Of a stretch of DNA of 64,000 bases, positions 8,531 to 16,340 are shown piece after piece (position 1 is the stretch's first letter; each line of letters starts with the position of its first letter). The notes under the pieces were generated by a model. That model was not told the origin of the DNA. It ran no database searches and saw nothing but the letters and a program-made list of their open reading frames with translations. The stretch comes from a bacterium. Its GTDB lineage: Bacteria > Hinthialibacterota > Hinthialibacteria > H5-UNCL2. A program made the position numbers and the translations under genes. The stretch is from assembly GCA_015075175.1 (NCBI GenBank), contig JABTUV010000001.1, positions 744,001-808,000 of the forward strand, in the 5' to 3' direction.

Positions 8531-10987
8531 TCACTCCCGCGCCGCCGTCGCGCCGGCAGGCCGATACCAGAGCGACCGCCAGTAGGCCTGATCGAGGGCG
8601 TAGACGTCAAACGCGGCGTCGGGAGCGAGATCGCGGGGCAGAACGCCGAATCGCTGCAGTTCGCGCACGTAGGCGGGCGTAGGGCGGAATCCGGGCATGT
8701 CGAAACGCTTGATGCGCTCAAGTTCCCGCTGGCCGGCGCGACACAACTCCAGCAGCGTGCGGTAGTCGGGATCGCCGGTGGACTGGAAGACGGCGCGGTC
8801 GTCGCCGGTCGAACCCTTGCGGGCGGGAAGGAGACAGGCGCCGTACCCACCGGCGCTCTTGGCCAGCGGCGCCCGGAGCAGGAGAGAGTTGTGGGGACGC
8901 GAGAGGTTGAAGGCCAGGTGGTAGGAGAGAGGCCGCCGGTCCGAGTCCCGTGGCAGATCGCGGCGGTCGTCGGAGATGAAATGCGGCAGCGGGCGGACGG
9001 CTTCGTGGCAGGAGTCGCAACGCCGCGCCATGACGGCGCGGGCCGCCCTGGCCTCGGGCCACTCCTGGTCCGCGCGGTTCAATCCGCCCAGCGGGTTCAG
9101 GCTGACGATGCCGGAGCCGAGTGCCGCGTAAGTGCCCGGATAGGGCGCGCCGGTTTCGATCCAGTATCGCACCATGTCCAGCTCGCGCGAACTCGCCCGC
9201 ACGTCGTGATGGCTTCCGGCCAGCTTGGAGAGCAACGGGCTGGCGCTGCTGCCGATGGCGCGGGGGGGAAGATTGCCCGTCTGGCGGTTGCGCCCGTCGG
9301 CGAACTGCCGTGTGACGGTCAAGGCCACGTAGCTCTGCGAGTACATGGGGCCGCGATCGCCCGACAGGACGACCCCGCCCGAACGCCGCTCGTAGTCGTG
9401 GCAGCGGAGGCAGTGCCTGTCCAGGATGGGTTGAATGTCGCGCGGGAAGTCGAACACGTCGGGAATGTGCGGGACCGGCTCGATGCGGCTGGGCGGGCGC
9501 TGCAGGGCCAGGAGCGCGCCGCGCCCCGGATTGACGGGCGCGCGCGTGCGCTGCTCGTGGCAGCCCGCGCAACTGCCGGTCTCGCCCGGCATGACGGAGA
9601 AAAAGCTTTGCATGCGTTTGACCGAGTTGTTGTTCTCATCCAGGGCGACGAAAAACAGGCTGCGCAATGCCGGCAGCTCCATGTAGGCGGAGCCGTCCGC
9701 CTCGACCGGCACGGTTCCCAGCACGCGCTCGAGCGTGAACGTGCCGCCCAGGCTCAGCGGCTCCATGCCGCCGCTGTAGTTGACGGGCTTGGGAAGCGTC
9801 TCCAGAACCAGGAGCTTCCTGATCTCCCCGCGCCGCACGCCCTCCATGCGGCGCCCGTTGTACACGTCGGCCAGAATCCTGCGACCTGTTGATTGGTCCA
9901 GATGGACCCGCGAGGGCAGGATGCGCTCGCGCGGGCGGGACGCCAACGGACGCGGTTCGTGGCATTCCATCCCGGCCAGCGCCTCCTCGGTCGGCAGGCG
10001 ATAAATCTCCTGCAATTCGCCTTTCCCATTCATGACGACCAGCCGCGGTCCCTGCGCTACGAGAAAGCAGTCCGGCGAGAGCGGATACGGATCGCGGAAG
10101 TCATCGCCCGGATGAAGGCTGCGTGCGCTCTCCCACGTGTCCGGGCCGGTCTTGGGCGACACGATGGTGACGACCCCGTTGTGCTCTTTTTTGCCGTGGC
10201 CCGGTGAGAAGACGGCGACCACTTCGTTGTCACTGCCGGGAATCGGCTTGGCGTCCAGAATTACCGTGCGCGGGCGCTGATTGCCGAAGTAGATCATCTG
10301 CCCCGTCCCATCGGGGTTCATGCTCCAGAGATGGTGGTAGGAGACCTGCGAGCGGTCCACGTACTCCCAGCGCTGGTAGATGACGCGTCCGTCCGGCAGC
10401 GGCCAGGGGGTGTTGTCGTGCTCGATGTTGGCCGAGACGGGATGGAGGCCGCCGCCGTCGGCGTCGCAGCGATAAAGCACGGCGACCTGACTGAACCAGC
10501 AGTTCACCCAGCGCCGGCAGCGGCTGGAAGCGAACATGATGCCGCCGTCGGGCAGATAGGTCGGCTCGATGTCGTCAAAGGGGCCGTCCGTCAGTTGCCT
10601 GAGATTGCCGCCGTCGGCGCCGATCTCGTACAGATGGAAGTGGTCGGTCCCGCCCTTGCGGTAGGAGAAGAGAATCTTGCGACCGTCGTAATGCACCTGG
10701 GGATCGCGGATGCTGCCTTGTCGGTCTTCCAGGAGGACGGAGACCTTGTGCGTGGAGAGATGGAGCCGGCAGAGCCGGGACGGCTGGGTGTAGAACTTAC
10801 GCCCGGCGTCGCCGGCGGAGTATCCGAAGTTGGCGTACCAGTGGGGGTCTCCGCCCAGCGGACGGCAGGCGAAGATGATCTCCTCCACGCCCGGTTCGGT
10901 GGGGAGAGAGGAAGAAGCTGCGCCCACCACCATGCCGGCGAGCAACGGCAGGATGGCGGGCAGGACGCGTCGGGCGACAGGGTCCAC
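8531..10987 (-). CDS. HzsA-related exported multihaem protein
   Basis: The start is taken as GTG 10987 because GAGG lies seven bases upstream and a signal peptide follows (VARRVLPAILPLLAGMVVGA); the open frame continues to 11044 into repeat DNA. The N-terminal half is a propeller of the kind seen in hydrazine synthase alpha-like proteins (IIFACRPLGGDPHWYANFGY, KILFSYRKGGTDHFHLYEI, DIEPTYLPDGGIMFASSRC). Three haem motifs follow: CAGCH near residue 471, CLRCH near 525 and CDSCH near 656. HzsA relatives are common in Planctomycetota, Lentisphaerota and Hydrogenedentota that do not perform anammox, so hydrazine synthesis should not be inferred: no HzsB or HzsC is visible here. It is probably a periplasmic redox or carbohydrate-associated protein, and forms a tandem pair with the dihaem protein downstream. 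Confidence 0.8.
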   Translation of the reverse strand: MDPVARRVLPAILPLLAGMVVGAASSSLPTEPGVEEIIFACRPLGGDPHWYANFGYSAGDAGRKFYTQPSRLCRLHLSTHKVSVLLEDRQGSIRDPQVHYDGRKILFSYRKGGTDHFHLYEIGADGGNLRQLTDGPFDDIEPTYLPDGGIMFASSRCRRWVNCWFSQVAVLYRCDADGGGLHPVSANIEHDNTPWPLPDGRVIYQRWEYVDRSQVSYHHLWSMNPDGTGQMIYFGNQRPRTVILDAKPIPGSDNEVVAVFSPGHGKKEHNGVVTIVSPKTGPDTWESARSLHPGDDFRDPYPLSPDCFLVAQGPRLVVMNGKGELQEIYRLPTEEALAGMECHEPRPLASRPRERILPSRVHLDQSTGRRILADVYNGRRMEGVRRGEIRKLLVLETLPKPVNYSGGMEPLSLGGTFTLERVLGTVPVEADGSAYMELPALRSLFFVALDENNNSVKRMQSFFSVMPGETGSCAGCHEQRTRAPVNPGRGALLALQRPPSRIEPVPHIPDVFDFPRDIQPILDRHCLRCHDYERRSGGVVLSGDRGPMYSQSYVALTVTRQFADGRNRQTGNLPPRAIGSSASPLLSKLAGSHHDVRASSRELDMVRYWIETGAPYPGTYAALGSGIVSLNPLGGLNRADQEWPEARAARAVMARRCDSCHEAVRPLPHFISDDRRDLPRDSDRRPLSYHLAFNLSRPHNSLLLRAPLAKSAGGYGACLLPARKGSTGDDRAVFQSTGDPDYRTLLELCRAGQRELERIKRFDMPGFRPTPAYVRELQRFGVLPRDLAPDAAFDVYALDQAYWRSLWYRPAGATAARE

Positions 10988-11049
10988 GAGCGATCCTCGC
11001 GTCGAGACGATTACGGATGCATGGTACGCCGGCAGGCGCAACAATTCAA

Positions 11050-11700
11050 CCCTTCCCGCCGCGTGGGGTGCAGCCGCAAAAAACTACGGCTTCTGATCCC
11101 TTGCCCGTGGACTTGCCGCTTGGTGGGCCATCGCAAGCCCTGCGTCGCTGTCATTTCGACCGAAGGGAGAAATCTGATCCGGCGTTTGTCGATCGTGCGA
11201 CACGCGATGTCGGATTCTCCTTCGGTCGAAATGACGTGGTCTGCGGGTGGAAAACTGAATCTGCACCCGCCGCGTGGGGTGCAGCCGCAAAAAACTACGG
11301 CTTCTGATCCCTTGCCCGTGGACTTGCCGCTTGGTGGGCCATCGCAAGCCCTGCGTCGCTGTCATTTCGACCGAAGGGAGAAATCTGATCCGGCGTTTGT
11401 CGATCGTGCGACACGCGATGTCGGATTCTCCTTCCGGTCGAAATGACGAAACTGGTCTGCGGGTGGAAAAACTGAATCTGCACCCGCCGCGTGGGGTGCA
11501 GCCGCAAAACTACGGCTTCGATCCTTGCCGTGGATTGCCGCTTGGTGGGCCATCGCAAGCCCTGCGTCGCTGTCATTTCGACCGAAGGAGAATCGATCCG
11601 GGTTTGTCGATCGTGCGACGCGCGGATGTGATTTCTCCCTTCGGTCGAAATGACGAGCTTGGTCTGCGGGTGAAGAAACTGAATCTGTAGCCGCCGCGCG
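11050..11700. repeat. Three tandem copies of a roughly 214-base unit containing the TCATTTCGACCGAAGG hairpin
   Basis: The gap 11045-11741 has no gene. Units start at CCGCCGCG around 11056, 11267 and 11484, with a partial fourth start near 11688, giving periods of 211 and 217. Each unit has a segment beginning GTGGGGTGCAGCCGCAAAA, then the arm TCATTTCGACCGAAGGGAG and, about 60 bases on, the complementary arm. Copy three has several small deletions. Open frames here in all directions are products of the repeat. Confidence 0.85.
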
Positions 11701-11741
11701 CCCGTCCGCCGCCGCCCGGCTCGGAAAGCCCAATGCGCCTC

Positions 11742-12869
11742 CTACCTTCCCGCCAGGATCGCCCTCAACCGGTCGGCCACGATCTCCGCATCGCCGTCTT
11801 TGAAGAGATCGGGTCGGATGCGTAGGCACGTTTGGGAATCGCGCACGAGGATGGACGGCTCGCCCGCTCGGAGCGCCGCGCGGACCTCACCAAGCGTCAT
11901 GGGGAAGTTTTCGTCCAGGAGAACGTAGAGTTCCGTGCGGGGCGGGTGGTATGAGCTCGGCAGGGGAGACTCGAAGGTCGTGCGGATGCCGGGAAGTCCG
12001 TCCAAACCGGCGGCGATGGCAGACAACTGGGATTTCCTCAGCTGCAGTTCCCGTTCGTCGTCTTCAGCCAGATAGAGTTCCAACGCCGTGACCAGACCGA
12101 CGATCTCTTCCTTGCCGACTTTCATGGCACGGCCCACGGCGGCATTGGGACTGCCGTTCATGCGCGCTGCAGTGACCAATTCGCTCTTGCCCACGATGAT
12201 CCCCGTTCCCTGCGGCCCACGGATGCTCTTGCCGCCTGAGAACACGACCACGTCGGCGCCGGTCGCCGGAATCTCCCGAAAAAGCGAACGCGGCGGCATC
12301 TGTCCCGCGGCGTCCACGATGACCGGCAGGCCATGCGCATGGGCCAGAGACACGACCGGCGGGAGGTCCTCGAAGGGCTGCCGGCCCAGGAAGAACACCA
12401 GCGCCGCCGTCCGCTGGCTGATGGCGGGCGCAAAATCCTCCGCCGTGGCGCGCTCGGTGGTACCCGCCTTGACGACTTCCCCCCCGACCATGCGAATGCC
12501 CTGCGGGATGTACGGATGCTGGTCGGCGGCGGAGAGCACGAAGACGTTGGGGCGGCCGCCGGTGTCAGGCAACGCCCTGACCGCGTCCGCGTCCGTGCCG
12601 GTGAGGCAGGCGGCTGCGGACAGGATCAACCCGCCGGCGCATCCGGACGAGACAAATGCCGCCTCCGCCCCGGCCAGTTCGGCGATGCGCCGCCCCGCCG
12701 CCTCGTGCAGCTCGGGGATCAACACCGACTGCCGGCTGGCTTCCGTCATCGCCTCCAGCACTTCTGGCCGCATAAGCGCCCCGCCCCAGATGGTGTCAGG
12801 CCCCGCGGCGTTGATGAAGGTGCGCACGCCCAGGCGCGCGTAAGGCTGGTCGGCAGTCGCGGTCGTCAT
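11742..12869 (-). CDS. PLP-dependent SelA-like aminotransferase-fold enzyme
   Basis: The protein is 375 residues, starting MTTATADQPYARLGVRTFIN; AAGGAG lies about nine bases before the ATG, which decides the start over a longer frame. The opening RLGVRTFINAAG, the segment ELAGAEAAFVSSGCAGGLIL, and GADVVVFSGGKSIRGPQGTG with the likely PLP lysine are typical of the L-seryl-tRNA selenium transferase-like group, which also includes D-glucosaminate-6-phosphate ammonia-lyase (DgaE). It lacks the long N-terminal domain of true SelA, so a cytosolic amino-sugar or amino-acid lyase is more likely than selenocysteine synthesis. It is 74 bases downstream of the zinc-ribbon gene on the same strand and may be co-transcribed. 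Confidence 0.75.
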   Translation of the reverse strand: MTTATADQPYARLGVRTFINAAGPDTIWGGALMRPEVLEAMTEASRQSVLIPELHEAAGRRIAELAGAEAAFVSSGCAGGLILSAAACLTGTDADAVRALPDTGGRPNVFVLSAADQHPYIPQGIRMVGGEVVKAGTTERATAEDFAPAISQRTAALVFFLGRQPFEDLPPVVSLAHAHGLPVIVDAAGQMPPRSLFREIPATGADVVVFSGGKSIRGPQGTGIIVGKSELVTAARMNGSPNAAVGRAMKVGKEEIVGLVTALELYLAEDDERELQLRKSQLSAIAAGLDGLPGIRTTFESPLPSSYHPPRTELYVLLDENFPMTLGEVRAALRAGEPSILVRDSQTCLRIRPDLFKDGDAEIVADRLRAILAGR

Positions 12870-12943
12870 GCTGCTTGCTCCTTTCGTAATCAGGCCGCAT
12901 TGTGCATGAACCGGACGCGATTGTGAAGCGCCAACCGCCGGTT

Positions 12944-13591
12944 TTACGACGCACCGGCGGTCCCACTTTCGGCCTCCAGGAACTGGTGCAGTTGTTCCAG
13001 CCTCTCGGCATGGCGCGGGTCCGATTCGAGCAGCTCGCAGAGGATCACCGGCAGCGGCAGGTAGGGATGGCGATAGCCGAGAATCCGGTCGGGGGTGCTC
13101 TTGCCGACCAGGCCGTGCTTCCAAGAGAAGCGCGCCCGCTCGCCCTTTTCGATCATCACGGGATTGGGATGTCGGACTCCCACATTCCACGCGCGCTGGA
13201 ACAGCGGCGCAAATGGCTTGGCGGATCCGGAGACGGCGGCGTCGCACCTCGGGCAGAGTCCGCCCCACGAATTGTTGCCGGAAAGTGGGCTGCCGCCCAC
13301 GCCGACCACGTAGGCCGCACCGCCGCACTTCGGGCACGGCTGGAGAAATTCGCCTTGCGTCCACAGCGTGACCAACGCGCCCAGGCAGAGCTCGCAGTCG
13401 CCCGCGTAGGCCAGGCTCACACGCGCCTTTTCCAGCCTGCACCAGAAGTAGCGTTCTTGGGTCATAATGGTGTGCGCGTGCTCCAGAAGGGGGGTAATGC
13501 ACCATGGCTGGAGCCATTGTTCCAGGCGGGTGAAGCTGCGGTTGGGGTCGGGCTGGGTGATCAGATTGGAGAGGAGAATTCTGCGCGTCAT
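12944..13591 (-). CDS. Unknown zinc-ribbon protein
   Basis: I do not recognise the family. The 215-residue product starts MTRRILLSNLITQPD, with AAGGAGG about nine bases upstream; the open frame runs further up but without a better start. Cysteine pairs CELC, CPKCGG and CPRCDA in the middle suggest one or two zinc ribbons. The C-terminal half (YRHPYLPLPVILCELLESD) is hydrophobic and tyrosine-rich but has no clear membrane segment. There is no signal peptide, so it is probably cytosolic. A stable 14-base-pair hairpin lies about 60 bases upstream in its leader. The PLP-enzyme gene follows on the same strand. It could bind nucleic acid or be a metal-binding partner of another protein. Confidence 0.6.
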   Translation of the reverse strand: MTRRILLSNLITQPDPNRSFTRLEQWLQPWCITPLLEHAHTIMTQERYFWCRLEKARVSLAYAGDCELCLGALVTLWTQGEFLQPCPKCGGAAYVVGVGGSPLSGNNSWGGLCPRCDAAVSGSAKPFAPLFQRAWNVGVRHPNPVMIEKGERARFSWKHGLVGKSTPDRILGYRHPYLPLPVILCELLESDPRHAERLEQLHQFLEAESGTAGAS

Positions 13592-13649
13592 GTTCGGCCT
13601 CCTTGGTCTTGGGCGCCCAGGGAGGCGCGCGGAGAGCCCCGACATGCAA

Positions 13650-13680
13650 CCGGCCTCGCACCCCGTGGGTGTGAGGCCGG
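13650..13680. promoter_or_regulatory. Strong hairpin in the leader of the zinc-ribbon gene
   Basis: CCGGCCTCGCACCC and GGGTGTGAGGCCGG form a 14-pair stem with one G-T wobble and a three-base loop (CGT). It lies 59 bases upstream of the minus-strand ATG at 13591. No U tract follows, so it is not a standard terminator; a leader RNA structure or protein-binding site is possible. The rest of 13592-13901 holds no gene that I can support. Confidence 0.5.
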
Positions 13681-13823
13681 ACTTTGGGACTCCCCTTGCG
13701 TCCGACCTTTTAGCGCCTTCTTTAACGTGGCGGCAAGCCGGTCGGCTCAAATCACCACGATGCAAGTATCTTACTAAGAGCGCCGCTGAAAGTCAAGCGC
13801 AAATCGCGCGGGGATGGTGCGGC

Positions 13824-13852
13824 TTGACGATGATGTCGGCGAGAGGCATACT
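13824..13852 (+). promoter_or_regulatory. Putative promoter of the toxin-antitoxin operon
   Basis: TTGACG at 13824-13829 and CATACT at 13847-13852 have a 17-base spacer and lie about 50 bases before the antitoxin GTG. The match is partial. Confidence 0.35.
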
Positions 13853-13901
13853 TGATATGCGGTCGGCGAGACCAGGCAGGACCGCAGAGGAGGGCAGCGC
13901 T

Positions 13902-14090
13902 GTGAGTGCGATTAAGGAACAGGTCGTCGAGATGATCCGCAACCTTCCGGATGACGTTACGTTGGAGGACATCAAGTACCATCTTTACGTACTCGAGAAG
14001 ATCGAAGAGGGTCGAATCTCAGCTGAGACAGAGCGCACCTACACGCAGGAAGAGGCCAGGCAGCGCCTTGCGCGATGGCTACCCAAGTAA
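13902..14090 (+). CDS. Antitoxin of a RelE/ParE-type toxin-antitoxin pair
   Basis: The product is 62 residues, starting GTG (MSAIKEQVVEMIRNLPDDV after initiation), with AGGAGG about ten bases upstream. The sequence TLEDIKYHLYVLEKIEEG followed by a charged tail and RQRLARWLPK is typical of the small antitoxins that precede ParE/RelE toxins: a helical N-terminal part and a flexible tail that wraps the toxin. Its end overlaps the toxin start (ATG 14075) by 16 bases, which is usual for such pairs and suggests translational coupling. It probably represses its own promoter. The antitoxin frame is intact while the toxin frame is interrupted. Confidence 0.75.
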   Translation: MSAIKEQVVEMIRNLPDDVTLEDIKYHLYVLEKIEEGRISAETERTYTQEEARQRLARWLPK

Positions 14091-14395
14091 TCTAGTCGGA
14101 GGCAGCGCTGAAGGCGGTCGAATCCATCGGAGATTACATTTCCGAGAGTTCCGAGGCATCCGCCGGCGCCGTAGTGGATGCTCTCCTTCGGTCAACCGAA
14201 CCCCTCGAGCAATTCCCAAGGATGGGGAGGATCGTTCCGGAGGCAGCCGACGAAGCGCTTCGGGAGTTGTTCGTTTTCAACTACCGAGTCATCTATCGGG
14301 TTGTGTCAGAAGAGCACGTGACTGTTACGAACGTGATCCGCAGCCGTCGAATTTTCCGCCCGGATAAGGGAGGCGCCGGTCCGGACGCCACATGA
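14075..14395 (+). pseudogene. ParE/RelE-family toxin interrupted by an amber codon at position 7
   Basis: From ATG 14075 the frame reads MATQVI, then TAG at 14093-14095, then SEAALKAVESIGDYISES and on without interruption to the stop at 14393-14395. ParE-family toxins have a conserved W-S at this place (VIWS), so TAG is a one-base change from TGG. The remainder keeps the family features: PLEQFPRMGRIVPE, LRELFVFNYRVIYRV and [12 protein letters not shown] with the basic C-terminal strand. The intact toxin would inhibit gyrase or cleave mRNA depending on subfamily. As given, the toxin should not be made unless the amber codon is read through or translation restarts downstream. A sequencing error is the main alternative. 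Confidence 0.7.
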
Positions 14396-14498
14396 AGGTA
14401 CATCGAGTCTGCGGCGTATTCTCCTCGTCCACTCCCCCGTTGACAGCGCCGGTCCTTTCTCGCAAAGTACCCTCCATTGTTTTTCCCGAGGGAGAGAG

Positions 14499-15923
14499 AT
14501 GGAGATCACCATCGCCACGCGCGCGGAAGACTATTCCCGCTGGTATACCGACGTCATCGCCGCCGCCCAGTTGGCCGACTACGCGCCGGTCAAGGGCTGC
14601 ATGGTCATCCGCCCCAACGGCTACGCCATCTGGGAGCGCATGCAACGCGCGCTGGACGACATGTTCAAAGAAACCGGCCACCGCAACGCCTACTTTCCCC
14701 TCTTCATTCCCGAGTCGTTCCTGAAGAAGGAAGCCGAACACGTCGAGGGCTTCGCCCCCGAGTGCGCCGTGGTCACCCACGGCGGCGGCAAAAAACTGGA
14801 CGAGCCCCTCTTCGTGCGTCCCACTTCTGAGACCATCATCTGGGACAGCTATCGCAACTGGATTCAGTCCTACCGCGACCTGCCGCTGCTCATCAACCAG
14901 TGGTGCAACATCGTGCGCTGGGAGATGCGCACGCGGCTGTTTTTGCGGACCACCGAGTTCCTCTGGCAGGAGGGCCACACCGCCCACGCCACAGAAGAGG
15001 ATGCGCGCCAGGAAGCCATGCGGATGCTTCATGTCTATCGCCGCTTCGCCGAGGAGTGGATGGCCCTGCCGGTGCTTTACGGCGAGAAGACGGCGGCCCA
15101 GAAGTTCGCCGGCGCCATCCGTACTCACTGCATCGAGGCCATGATGCAGGATGGCAAGGCGCTGCAGGCGGGTACCAGCCACGAACTGGGGCAGAACTTC
15201 GCGCGCGCCTTCAACGTCACGTTTCTCAACGAGAAGGGCGGGCGCGAGTTTGTCTGGGCGACCAGTTGGGGCGTCTCGACCCGCCTCATCGGCGCGCTCA
15301 TCATGGCCCACAGCGACGACAAGGGTCTGGTCCTGCCGCCCAAGCTGGCGCCCATCGAGGTGCGCGTGATCCCCGTCTTTGCCAAGCAGCCGGAGAAGGT
15401 GGGAACCGCCGCCGAGGCCCTGCGCAAAGAATTGTCGCAGACCCTGCGGGTGGATATGGACGCACGCGAGAGCGCCTCGCCCGGCTGGCGCTTCGTCGAT
15501 TGGGAACGCTCCGGCATCCCCCTGCGCGTCGAAGTGGGCCCGCGCGACATCGACAACCACACCGCTATGGTCGTCCGCCGCGACACCGGCGAGAAAACCA
15601 GCCTGCCCCGAGAGGGCCTGGCGGACCGCCTGGCCGAATTGCTGATGGCCGTGCAGAAGAACCTCTACGACCGCGCTTTGGCCTTCAGGAATGCGCATAC
15701 GTACCAAGTCGACGACTACGAGGACTTCAAGCGCCTGATCGACGAGCGGCCGGGCTTCTATTATGCCCACTGGAACGGCAGCTCCGTGGTCGAGGCCAAG
15801 ATTCAAGAGGAGACCAAGGCGACCATTCGCGTGCTGGAGCACGACGTAGAGGCGAGTCCCGGCAAGTGCATGGTGACGGGCGAGCCTTCCTCCCGCCGCG
15901 TGGTCTTCGCCAAGGCGTATTAG
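14499..15923 (+). CDS. proS: Prolyl-tRNA synthetase, short eukaryote/archaeal-like type
   Basis: This 474-residue class II aminoacyl-tRNA synthetase charges tRNA-Pro with proline. The length and the absence of the long editing insert between motifs 2 and 3 show the type 3 form found in archaea, eukaryotes and some bacteria. Recognisable parts are [19 protein letters not shown] (motif 1 region), [11 protein letters not shown], and [20 protein letters not shown] (motif 2), [13 protein letters not shown], and [17 protein letters not shown] (motif 3). An anticodon-binding domain and the type 3 C-terminal region ending RRVVFAKAY follow. The start is ATG 14499 after GGGAGAGAG. It stands alone, followed by a 417-base intergenic region with an inverted repeat. 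Confidence 0.93.
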   Translation: MEITIATRAEDYSRWYTDVIAAAQLADYAPVKGCMVIRPNGYAIWERMQRALDDMFKETGHRNAYFPLFIPESFLKKEAEHVEGFAPECAVVTHGGGKKLDEPLFVRPTSETIIWDSYRNWIQSYRDLPLLINQWCNIVRWEMRTRLFLRTTEFLWQEGHTAHATEEDARQEAMRMLHVYRRFAEEWMALPVLYGEKTAAQKFAGAIRTHCIEAMMQDGKALQAGTSHELGQNFARAFNVTFLNEKGGREFVWATSWGVSTRLIGALIMAHSDDKGLVLPPKLAPIEVRVIPVFAKQPEKVGTAAEALRKELSQTLRVDMDARESASPGWRFVDWERSGIPLRVEVGPRDIDNHTAMVVRRDTGEKTSLPREGLADRLAELLMAVQKNLYDRALAFRNAHTYQVDDYEDFKRLIDERPGFYYAHWNGSSVVEAKIQEETKATIRVLEHDVEASPGKCMVTGEPSSRRVVFAKAY

Positions 15924-16011
15924 GCCGGCGGGACAGTCACCCATGGCCCGCGCGGGTCTGGCGATAGAAGCGGGAATCCATCGTGGGCAATGGGCGCCTG
16001 TCCCTTGAGAG

Positions 16012-16282
16012 AGAAAAAAACCGAGTCCTCGAGTAGCGGCGCGCAGAATCGCCCGCTGGTAGTGCGAGAGGCAACTTCGCGCCGCGTATCGAGAGGACGG
16101 CGTTGACGCGAGCGCCCCGCCTCGGACGCACCCAGGGGACAGTCCCTCACGAGGCTTCGACTCACCCGAAAAGGACAAGAAATCCGAGGCCGCTCCGAAG
16201 GCAAGTTGGCCGCATCAAGGCCGTCCTCTCGATACGCCGGAGTACCGGCTACTCGAGGACTCGGTTTTTCTTTCCCTCGCAA
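16012..16282. repeat. Nested long inverted repeat between proS and glnE
   Basis: The gap 15924-16340 has no gene. The outer arms AAAACCGAGTCCTCGAGTAG (about 16016) and GCTACTCGAGGACTCGGTTT (about 16251) are complementary over about 24 bases. The inner arms CGTATCGAGAGGACGGC (about 16083) and GCCGTCCTCTCGATACG (about 16220) are complementary too. The left arm carries about 35 extra bases between outer and inner segments. This looks like a decayed non-autonomous mobile element or a long RNA hairpin. Confidence 0.75.
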
Positions 16283-16340
16283 GCCTGCCAGGGCCTGTTT
16301 TTGAGAGCGCGCGCCGGTTCCCCAAGGCGCATCGCGGACC

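Noticed and set aside
8531-11044. Hydrazine synthase and anammox metabolism
   Set aside because: Only an HzsA-like protein is present; HzsB, HzsC and HDH are missing, and HzsA relatives are widespread in non-anammox bacteria.
11017-11829. Several open frames of 90-155 residues on both strands rich in CHFDRREKSD-like text
   Set aside because: They are translations of the tandem repeat; the same text appears at every copy of the hairpin and has no coding support.
11742-12869. True selenocysteine synthase (selA)
   Set aside because: It is too short, lacks the N-terminal SelA domain, and no selB, selD or tRNA-Sec is nearby.
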